Positions 25,804 through 33,584 of a DNA stretch of 64,000 nt are shown here, one piece after another (positions within the stretch are counted from its first letter, which is position 1; each line of letters opens with the position of its first letter). Both the position numbers and the translations under genes were made by a program. This stretch comes from Crocinitomicaceae bacterium (lineage in GTDB: Bacteria > Bacteroidota > Bacteroidia > Flavobacteriales_D > Crocinitomicaceae). The DNA is taken from assembly GCA_024639405.1 (NCBI GenBank), contig JAHEIL010000045.1:124001-188000 (forward strand). The letters are read 5' to 3'. Below the pieces are notes generated by a model, which made no database searches, was not told where the DNA came from, and saw only the letters and a list, made by a program, of their open reading frames with translations.

Positions 25804-26811
25804 TTAGAAATTCCAAACATCGTGTTCAATAGTGCGAATTTCTTCTTTAATTCTTTCTGCTTCATGTAAAGCATCAACACCATTTTTATAGGTATCAATA
25901 CCTCTGTCGTAAACATTACTTTCTTTGTACATAACAGCATTGAAACGTCTTTTCCAGAATAAATCATCAAAACTCATCCATTGTGCATCATTTGCTTCGT
26001 TGTATACAAAGTAGTTATTAAATACCAAACGACACTCAGGGAAATACAACCAGAACAATTCAACGTATTTACCACCTTCTTTAGTTTGGTCATAAATTAC
26101 TGGAGCCAATCCTAAAATTCGTTTGTCCAAAACAGAACGCTCTTTATCAAAAAACCATTCTTCTTTCAAACGGTATTGAACGATGTGCTCTGATAAAATT
26201 GGAGATTTTTCTTGAACTAAAACTGGCGCTAAAGTAATCTCACTTCCACTTGCGTCATAAGTAACAGAATCTTCACCATTTACACCTTTTGGAGTTTCAA
26301 ATCTTGCTTCACCTAAAACATTTAAATAACCATCTACAGAAGCTTTGAAATTTTGATCTGATTGAAGGTTCATTCCAGTTTGAGGTTTTAGCGGGTATTT
26401 GAATTGATCACCATCTTTTTCACCAGCACCAAAAATATCAAAAGGATTCTTTGGTTCATAGATCGTAAGATTTTCATTCAAAATATTGTGTTTAATAACA
26501 GTCCACAAACTCCAACGAGAAGCATTGCGAATCCAAACAGTATCTTGATAACGATCAAATGGATAGTACAATGAATGATTGATTTTTTCTCTCAAATCAA
26601 TGTAACTCCATACTCTACGGTTCCAAATCACATCTGCTTCACGAACATCTTCATAAGCAATCATACGTTTAGTAGGAACATGTTCTTTAATATAAATACC
26701 GTCAATAACACCTTCACTTGGTACATTAACTGGTCCTCCATTCACTTCAAGTTGAGCGTAAGAATTCATTGCAAAGGCAACAAATAACAAACTGAATAAT
26801 AGACTTTTCAT
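25804..26811 (-). CDS. gldN: Gliding motility / T9SS protein GldN (PorN)
   Basis: A 335-residue secreted periplasmic protein (signal peptide ending NSYAQ). The family pattern is clear: READVIWNRRVWSYIDLREKIN, then YPFD, LTIYEP, and a late DDLFWKRRFNAVMYKESN section. With GldK it forms the periplasmic ring of the type IX secretion system under the outer membrane. It is the last gene of the gldK-L-M-N group and is followed by a strong terminator. Confidence 0.95.
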   Translation of the reverse strand: MKSLLFSLLFVAFAMNSYAQLEVNGGPVNVPSEGVIDGIYIKEHVPTKRMIAYEDVREADVIWNRRVWSYIDLREKINHSLYYPFDRYQDTVWIRNASRWSLWTVIKHNILNENLTIYEPKNPFDIFGAGEKDGDQFKYPLKPQTGMNLQSDQNFKASVDGYLNVLGEARFETPKGVNGEDSVTYDASGSEITLAPVLVQEKSPILSEHIVQYRLKEEWFFDKERSVLDKRILGLAPVIYDQTKEGGKYVELFWLYFPECRLVFNNYFVYNEANDAQWMSFDDLFWKRRFNAVMYKESNVYDRGIDTYKNGVDALHEAERIKEEIRTIEHDVWNF

Positions 26812-26854
26812 TTTTATGGTTTTAATTTTTATTAAAAAACTATCCTACAAATAC

Positions 26855-28597
26855 TTATAATTTAAATGCAGAAGTAGCTGTTTTGTTTGAAACTCCAGTT
26901 CCACTGTAAACACAAGAGAACATTACTTGTGATCCAGCAGGTGCTGCTTTCAAATAACGCATTGCCTCATCAGATAATGTACTTCCTTGGCCAACAACTG
27001 TTTTAGGAGCTCCAGGAATAGACATTGCCCATTGAGTAACGTTGAATTTTGCTTTAGTTAGAGGAATCGCTTCACCGTATCCAGCATATAAATTTTTAGC
27101 TGTTCTTGATGATACTTTCTCTCCATCAGATGCTTTACCCCAATAAATCTCAGCTTTTGGCATTGATTTAATATCAAACGTAAATGAACCTAAATTTACA
27201 CTTTTGTTAGTGATCGAATTTTTACCAAATACTGAAATTGAACATGTTTTACCAGCTCCGGGTGTAGCAACCCATTGTGCCCCTGATTTAGATAATGTAA
27301 CACCAGCCCCACTAATTGTAGTTTGGTCATAACCTGAGGCAACTGCCTCAACCATGTTAGAGTAACCTCTGTATAAAACTCTTAAATCAGGTAATGAAAC
27401 TGTACCTTGAGGCTTCATAATTTTAATTGTATGCGTCCACTTTTCAGTTTTTGTAGCACCTGATTTGTTTTTGATAGAAACAGTTCCGCTTACAGGCATT
27501 TCAGCACCGCCAGAAACTCTTACTTTAACTACACCTTGACCATCAGCTACTGTTATAGCGCCAGGACCAGTTACAGTCGGTTGATTATCAGTATCAAATG
27601 CTGCCATCATTACTTTCAATTCAACTTCGTCACCAGAATTAGCAACGGCAGGTCCATATGCTAAACCAACAATTTTATTGAAGCTATATTCACCTGTGCT
27701 AACACGTGATTTGATGTGTGCAACTGCAGTAGCTCTTGCTGCTAAAATTTCTTGCTGCATTGCAGTTAAAGAAGCTACAGCACCAACTAAAGGAGCGTGG
27801 TCAAAAGTCTTACCAATCCAATGAACACCTTTCTCTTCGTCCATGTCTACGCGTTCTGGTTTAGTTAATTCCATGTAAATGTTTTTTAACACTTCACCAT
27901 CATCGTTCACATTAACTTTATTTTTAGCAATCATCGCATCAACTTGCTTAGCTAAATCATCGTTGTCTTTAAATTTATTGATATTTGTTGGACTAAAAGT
28001 GTAGCCTTTAGTACCAACTTTATATGTTCCAACTAATTTACAAACAACATTTCTAAAGTCATTGTAACTATTCCACAATTTAAGACCATCACCTTTAGGA
28101 TTTTTAATTTCCTCACCAACGATGATATGCATAGGAACATCATATTGATCTTTTGCTTGAACAGCCATTAAGTTCAAACGTGTAGGCAATAATGGGTTAG
28201 CTTTACTGTATGGTACCCAAACCAATGCTTCTTTATCTTTATCTTTTATTTTAGTAATGTCTTCACCACTTTCTTTCAAGATTTTCAATTTAAGATCATC
28301 GATTTCTTTGATACGTTTTGCTGTTTCAGCATCAATTTGATCAATAATACCTAAGTAATATTTAACTTTTTGTATTTTTTCAATTGCATTTGTTTTATCT
28401 GCTAATTCTCCACTTAAGTCAGATTTCGCAGCATTACCTCTATCCAAATGCGTAATAGATGATTTTTGCGTGTTTTCTTCAATCGCAACGAATGCATCCA
28501 ATACTTGTTTTGATACGTTAAGGGCCAGAAGTGCGGTAAGTACAAGGTACATCATACCAATCATCTTCTGTCTTGGGGTTTCTTTTCCTCCTGCCAT
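26855..28597 (-). CDS. gldM: Gliding motility / T9SS motor protein GldM (PorM)
   Basis: A 580-residue inner-membrane protein with a single N-terminal helix (MYLVLTALLALNVSKQVLDAF) preceded by a basic segment containing Arg9, the residue position known to matter in GldM. The long periplasmic part holds a coiled-coil domain and then repeated beta domains. GldM rotates with the GldL pentamer, driven by the proton gradient, and reaches toward the GldK/N ring. It is somewhat longer than the Flavobacterium protein as I recall it. Confidence 0.96.
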   Translation of the reverse strand: MAGGKETPRQKMIGMMYLVLTALLALNVSKQVLDAFVAIEENTQKSSITHLDRGNAAKSDLSGELADKTNAIEKIQKVKYYLGIIDQIDAETAKRIKEIDDLKLKILKESGEDITKIKDKDKEALVWVPYSKANPLLPTRLNLMAVQAKDQYDVPMHIIVGEEIKNPKGDGLKLWNSYNDFRNVVCKLVGTYKVGTKGYTFSPTNINKFKDNDDLAKQVDAMIAKNKVNVNDDGEVLKNIYMELTKPERVDMDEEKGVHWIGKTFDHAPLVGAVASLTAMQQEILAARATAVAHIKSRVSTGEYSFNKIVGLAYGPAVANSGDEVELKVMMAAFDTDNQPTVTGPGAITVADGQGVVKVRVSGGAEMPVSGTVSIKNKSGATKTEKWTHTIKIMKPQGTVSLPDLRVLYRGYSNMVEAVASGYDQTTISGAGVTLSKSGAQWVATPGAGKTCSISVFGKNSITNKSVNLGSFTFDIKSMPKAEIYWGKASDGEKVSSRTAKNLYAGYGEAIPLTKAKFNVTQWAMSIPGAPKTVVGQGSTLSDEAMRYLKAAPAGSQVMFSCVYSGTGVSNKTATSAFKL

Positions 28598-28665
28598 GAT
28601 TTAATTAATTTTTATTGTATTCAATAAATAATTTCAATAACTTATAATAACTGGTTAATCTAAGA

Positions 28666-29475
28666 TTATCCTTTTGTTATTGTCATAGCTTTTAACATAT
28701 TTCCGTAAACGTTATTCAAGTCAGTTAAGTTTTTAGACAATAACGCCATGTTTTCTCTATACAATCTTGTATCTTCAGTAGATGCAGAAAGATTTGCCAT
28801 CATTTCAGTTACTTGAGATTGGAATTTCTCAGTAGCTTCTAAATGAGAAGAAGAACCTTTTAATTGTAATTCATAAACATTGTTCAAAGCAGCTAAGTTT
28901 TTAGATACTTTTTGCATTTGCTCTCCAAAAGACTCACCATCTTTCGCATCAGATGTCATTCCAGAAATTGAAACAGACGCTCTTTCATATGCTTCAGAAA
29001 GGTTTGAAACTTTATCAGATGCAGCTTGTAAACTAGATACATAAGAATCAGTAGCTGCAGCAGCAGAAGAAACTGATTTCAATTGAGCAGCATTTTCGCC
29101 CAATGAACGCATTCCGTCTCCTAATCGCTCTAACAACTGACTATCTATTTTAGCTTCTTCTAACATTTTATCTAATTGATCAGTTACACCGCTTCCACCT
29201 CTTGATTTACCAGCTGGTAAGTTTGAGTGATCTAACTCATCTGAATGACCTAAAGCTAATTCAGGGTAAACTAATTCCCAGTTTGGATCTTCATGAATTG
29301 GTTCAAAAGCAGAGAAGATGAAAATCAACGCCTCAGTACTTAATCCTACTACAAGCATCGGCCCTGCAAATGGCCAGTGCATAATTTTAAATAAAGCTCC
29401 TACGATTACTACTGCTGCACCAAATCCATACAGTTTCGCCATAAACTTTTTCCATCCTTTACTTCCTGGTTTCAT
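28666..29475 (-). CDS. gldL: Gliding motility / T9SS motor protein GldL (PorL)
   Basis: A 269-residue inner-membrane protein with two helices near the N-terminus (about 13-31 and 37-58) and a coiled-coil, Ser/Ala-rich cytoplasmic tail. Helix 2 holds Glu48 in LSTEALIFIFSAFEP, matching the Glu that couples proton flow in GldL, and the WPFAGPM loop is typical. Five copies surround the GldM dimer. It is 68 bp from gldM and 56 bp after gldK. Confidence 0.95.
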   Translation of the reverse strand: MKPGSKGWKKFMAKLYGFGAAVVIVGALFKIMHWPFAGPMLVVGLSTEALIFIFSAFEPIHEDPNWELVYPELALGHSDELDHSNLPAGKSRGGSGVTDQLDKMLEEAKIDSQLLERLGDGMRSLGENAAQLKSVSSAAAATDSYVSSLQAASDKVSNLSEAYERASVSISGMTSDAKDGESFGEQMQKVSKNLAALNNVYELQLKGSSSHLEATEKFQSQVTEMMANLSASTEDTRLYRENMALLSKNLTDLNNVYGNMLKAMTITKG

Positions 29476-29531
29476 AGTTTTTTGTTTTTTTGAGTTTTTA
29501 AATAATTTAATTGTTTGTTGTTTATTTATTC

Positions 29532-31094
29532 TTAGCGTAATTCAATATCACTTCGAATTTCTTCTCCACCTTCTCTTGAGAAATCTCTTCCTCCTCGACC
29601 GATGTGGGTCATTACGTTTCTAAATCCTACATAAGATTTTGAAGAATCTTGGTACTCATATGTACGTGTAGCATTGTGTAAATAATATCCTATATCTTTC
29701 CATGAACCACCTCTAATCACTTTTCGTTTGTTAGAAGGCGCATCCCAATCCATTGCGTCATATCTATAATCAGCACTCATGTCATGAGAGAATTCATACA
29801 TTGATTCATCGTATGCTGTCTCACACCATTCGGCAACATTTCCTGCCATACAGTATAATCCCCATCCATTTGGATTGTAAGAATAAACTTTCACAGTTTG
29901 AACACCACCATCATCTTCGTAACGACCTCTCATTGGTTTAAAGTTTCCTAGGAAACATCCAGCTTCGTTACGTATGTATGGTCCACCCCAAGGGTATTGA
30001 GACATTTCCAGGTCACCCCTTGCAGCGTATTCCCATTCAGATTCATTTGGTAAACGGAAATCATTTACAAATAAATCACCCATAGAAACCAACCAATTGT
30101 TTAAGAATTGTGTTCTCCAAACAGCAAAAGCTTTTGCTTGAACCCATGTCACACCTACAACTGGATAATTATCATATCCTGGGTGCCAAAAATACATGTT
30201 TGTAACTGGATCATTGAATGAATAAGTAAAGTCACGCACCCAACACAATGTATCTGGATAAACATTAATTACCTCATCAATAATAAAACGCTTTCTGTCT
30301 TCATGTCCTCTAATGGCATTGTTTTGCCCTTTTTTATTAAAGAAACCTAAGTCTTTATCTTGACCTTGTGGTTCTTTTGTGAATGGATGTGGTGGAGAAA
30401 TCAACGTTCTGTGCTCTTCAACAGACTTTGAGGCTGGATCTTGAACTTGACCAGTTGATTCATAACCATCTTTCGTAATGTTAATACGTCCTCTTTTCGC
30501 TGCTTCTTTGTAATCAATCCAGTAGTATCTAAACATTAATTTACGCACATCAATCTCACGTCTTTTATAAAAACGCTCAGGCTGTGGGTAATACATGTCA
30601 GCTAACAATGGAACAACCAATTCATCAGAATAATCAATTGGACGATCCCAATTTAGATTGAATATAGCACGATTATTTTCACGATCAGATGGATCGTAAT
30701 CAGCAAATTCTAAAGCGCCTTCATCAAAATAACGATCTTGATAGTTGATGTAACGTTCAGCTTCATCATCTGCTTCTAAACCAACATACAATTTATCTCT
30801 AGCAATTGAATCACGCACCCATTCAACAAATTGACGGTATTCATTATTAGAAATTTCTGTTTGATCCATGTAGAATGCTGGAACAGTAACTGTTTTCGCA
30901 CGCGTCTCATGTTTAAATGGAACATCTTGATCATTTTCTCCCATTTGGAAAGAACCATGTGGAACATAAACCATTCCTAATGGAACTTCGGGATTGTATA
31001 CTGGTCTACCTAAAGCACCCGTTAAATGACCTGAAGATTGCTTACAAGCAACTAACAGAACACTCAATACAACAAATAACAAAAGTTTTTTCAT
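29532..31094 (-). CDS. gldK: Gliding motility / T9SS lipoprotein GldK (PorK)
   Basis: A 520-residue lipoprotein (signal peptide with LLVAC, Cys at about residue 16). The body is a formylglycine-generating-enzyme-like fold (YVPHGSFQMGEND, YMDQTEISNNEYRQF, WEYAARG, MAGNVAEWCETAYD, IRGGSWKDIGY), interrupted by a long insertion. The fold is structural here rather than enzymatic. It builds the periplasmic ring with GldN. The start at 31094 (MKKLLLF) gives a proper lipoprotein signal, unlike the 11-residue longer form. It follows PorP/SprF. Confidence 0.95.
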   Translation of the reverse strand: MKKLLLFVVLSVLLVACKQSSGHLTGALGRPVYNPEVPLGMVYVPHGSFQMGENDQDVPFKHETRAKTVTVPAFYMDQTEISNNEYRQFVEWVRDSIARDKLYVGLEADDEAERYINYQDRYFDEGALEFADYDPSDRENNRAIFNLNWDRPIDYSDELVVPLLADMYYPQPERFYKRREIDVRKLMFRYYWIDYKEAAKRGRINITKDGYESTGQVQDPASKSVEEHRTLISPPHPFTKEPQGQDKDLGFFNKKGQNNAIRGHEDRKRFIIDEVINVYPDTLCWVRDFTYSFNDPVTNMYFWHPGYDNYPVVGVTWVQAKAFAVWRTQFLNNWLVSMGDLFVNDFRLPNESEWEYAARGDLEMSQYPWGGPYIRNEAGCFLGNFKPMRGRYEDDGGVQTVKVYSYNPNGWGLYCMAGNVAEWCETAYDESMYEFSHDMSADYRYDAMDWDAPSNKRKVIRGGSWKDIGYYLHNATRTYEYQDSSKSYVGFRNVMTHIGRGGRDFSREGGEEIRSDIELR

Positions 31095-31168
31095 TTTACC
31101 TCTTTTATATTTTATTTCCGGATTCAACTAAACATTTACAGGATCAATAGTTTTAATTATAACGGAAA

Positions 31169-31186
31169 GTAACCTAAATTGGTTAC
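31169..31186 (-). repeat. Small inverted repeat between PorP/SprF and gldK
   Basis: GTAACC (31169-31174), 6 nt, GGTTAC (31181-31186), with a T-rich stretch after it on the minus strand. It may be a weak terminator or attenuator inside the T9SS cluster. Confidence 0.35.
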
Positions 31187-31210
31187 AAATATTGTAATAA
31201 TTTTTTTAAT

Positions 31211-32146
31211 TTACAACCATCTAGGGTGAATTGCCTTAGACATCGGGGGTTTTGGCAAGTGATAACAGTACTTTAAAAGTATCTCGTGTGAACCTCTAGA
31301 AGCACTAGCTAACTTGTTTGTAGTTAAATCGTAAGAATATCCAATTGTAAAATTTTTCATTGGAATATACCCTAACATTACACCTACTGCATCAATAGTT
31401 CTATATGTTAAACCACCATATAATTTATCATTGTAAATATAACGAACACTAATATCAGACGAGAATTTAACTAAGTCAGTTCTTACTAAAGCTTGTGCAT
31501 CTAAATCACCTCCCCAAATATCTCTAAACTTTTTACCTCCCATTAAATAATAATGACGAGCCATTTGATATTTTTGATCAATGTTCCCAACTTTTTGAGT
31601 CATTAACGACTCATTTAAGTGTGTAGAAGAAATCCCAACATAATAATCAGAAGAACCTTTGAAATAAATACCAAAATTCAAATCTAAGTTTGTTGCACTG
31701 AATTCAGTAGGTAATTTAGAATCTGCATTTGTTGTAGGTGGAACCCAATCAGGTGACATACCAAAATTGACCATACCAGCACCTATACCTATTCCTAATG
31801 TACCTGCACTCCCAAGACGAATAGGAAAAGAATAATTTAATAACAAGTTATTTTGTCTATTAAAACCAATTGCGTCGTGGAAAAAAGATATACCAACTCC
31901 TCCTGGAAAAAAACGTGTCAAATTTGCTTCAACATTTAAAATTCCTGAATTTGGAGCTCCGCTAATTTTATCCCACTGATTTCTGTATAGAGAAGTAGCG
32001 CAAATACCATCTTCAATTCCTGTAGAACCAGGATTAATACTCATCTTGTCATACATGAAATGAGTAATTAATTTATCCTGCTGTGCAAATGTATTTCCAC
32101 ATGCTACAACGAATAAAGAGGCTAAAAGAATAATTTTTTTCTTCAT
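31211..32146 (-). CDS. PorP/SprF family T9SS outer-membrane protein
   Basis: A 311-residue outer-membrane barrel protein. The start at 32146 gives a signal peptide (MKKKIILLASLFVV...AQQ); the mature part begins DKLITHFMYDKMSINPGSTG, then SLYRNQWDKISGAP, the PorP/SprF signature. Paralogues pair with specific T9SS cargo or, in Porphyromonas, lie in the porP-porK-porL-porM-porN cluster. Here it sits directly upstream of gldK, the same order. The C-terminal strands include FTIGYSYDLTTNKL, which closes the barrel. Confidence 0.92.
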   Translation of the reverse strand: MKKKIILLASLFVVACGNTFAQQDKLITHFMYDKMSINPGSTGIEDGICATSLYRNQWDKISGAPNSGILNVEANLTRFFPGGVGISFFHDAIGFNRQNNLLLNYSFPIRLGSAGTLGIGIGAGMVNFGMSPDWVPPTTNADSKLPTEFSATNLDLNFGIYFKGSSDYYVGISSTHLNESLMTQKVGNIDQKYQMARHYYLMGGKKFRDIWGGDLDAQALVRTDLVKFSSDISVRYIYNDKLYGGLTYRTIDAVGVMLGYIPMKNFTIGYSYDLTTNKLASASRGSHEILLKYCYHLPKPPMSKAIHPRWL

Positions 32147-32321
32147 ACTTAATGTATCTCTTGCTAATAAAAAACTAGAAAAAAGTAGTAATTTTTTCTC
32201 CAATTAGGGGACTAAAATAATTAATTTAATTTAAAAAAGAAATTTTTTACGCAATTCTTCTGTTAAAAAATTAATTAAAAATGCTATAAGCCCTATTATC
32301 AAGCAGATGAAGTAAAAGATA

Positions 32322-33479
32322 TTAAACCAATTTCTGATATGTTTTCCACCACAAATTTGGAATTTCATTTTTCATCGCACGTTCATAATCATCGTAATTA
32401 CAAGGTACAAGGTGATGACGATCATATTTTGAATTGGTAGAACTTGGAAATGGAACTTCTAACCACCAACGATCGGATTTGTTGCTTTTATAAAAAATCA
32501 ATTCGTTTTTAAAATCATCAATGTGTACGATGAATTTTATATAATCTTTCTTTGTGCATACAGGAAAATCACCAACGCGTTGAGAAACTCCATCAATAAA
32601 GTACCAAATCATTTGAGCGATTAAAGCATCAACCAATAAGTGGTTTTCGGAACTGTAATAGTTAAATATACCAAATGAAGTTAACTTGTCACTTATGCCC
32701 GCGTATTTAGAGATTTGACAGATTTGATCAGCAAGAAACCCATTGGGAGCATGATAAGCCATTGAACCTAATTCAGTTGCTTTAATTGCAGTAAGATCAA
32801 TACTTAAAATGTCAGCATTACGAAGGTGTGGTTCCGCTTTTCTGAAATCAGTATTAAATTCTCCTAATCGACAAATGTCAAAGTATAATTTTTCGTGTAA
32901 TTCAAATTCAACAGGAGAAACCAAAGGAGCTTGCATTCCAATGTTTGCATGGTTAAACAAATAGCATGGTCGGTCCAATAATAAATGACTTAAATAACCA
33001 TTTGAAGAAACTGGTAAATCTGGGTTTCCAAGATCTAACATTCCATCAATCGAACAACTATTTACCATTTGTTCAAGTGAAGAATATCCTTTGTATATTG
33101 CTACATTCAAATCATTACTTCCGCCAATAATAACTGGAATAATTTGTTGTTTCACCAATTCAGTAACACATTGCGACAATGCAAAATATGTATCGTTTAA
33201 GGTAGCACCAGGTTGTATATTTCCTAAATCATAGAGCGGAAAATTCCAAGTTGAACCAATAAATAATTTATAGATTTCTGTTCTAAATGCAACAGAGTTA
33301 TTTTCTACAACAACAGTTGAATCGCCTCTATATTCTGGAACATATAGCATAGCTATTCCTCCTTTTTCTAAAATAGGAAAACCCTTACTTGTGTTTTGTT
33401 GTATGACCGAACCAATTTGTTGGTTGTCAAAAACTCCTTGCTCTTCTATCGGTGAGAAGTAGATAGAAATATCTTTCAT
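32322..33479 (-). CDS. Arginase/formimidoylglutamase-fold protein with lost metal ligands
   Basis: A 385-residue ureohydrolase-fold protein. The recognisable motif positions are IIGGSND (canonical GGDHS), SIDGMLDLGNPD (canonical DAHxD) and LSIDLTAIKATE (canonical S-x-D-x-D-x-x-D-P). In the first two, metal-binding His/Asp are replaced, and in the third only the first Asp remains. The binuclear manganese site is therefore probably absent. Relatives of this protein occur beside topA in Bacteroidetes. It begins about 105 bp after the topA stop. Catalysis is unlikely; a binding or structural role is inference. Confidence 0.8.
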   Translation of the reverse strand: MKDISIYFSPIEEQGVFDNQQIGSVIQQNTSKGFPILEKGGIAMLYVPEYRGDSTVVVENNSVAFRTEIYKLFIGSTWNFPLYDLGNIQPGATLNDTYFALSQCVTELVKQQIIPVIIGGSNDLNVAIYKGYSSLEQMVNSCSIDGMLDLGNPDLPVSSNGYLSHLLLDRPCYLFNHANIGMQAPLVSPVEFELHEKLYFDICRLGEFNTDFRKAEPHLRNADILSIDLTAIKATELGSMAYHAPNGFLADQICQISKYAGISDKLTSFGIFNYYSSENHLLVDALIAQMIWYFIDGVSQRVGDFPVCTKKDYIKFIVHIDDFKNELIFYKSNKSDRWWLEVPFPSSTNSKYDRHHLVPCNYDDYERAMKNEIPNLWWKTYQKLV

Positions 33480-33584
33480 TCGTTGATTTTTGTCAAATCT
33501 ACCAGAAAAAGAATTTCATCTGAAAAATATTTCAGAAAGTATTAAAGAAGCAAATGTTTATAAAAGCCTTATCAAAAGACGGAT

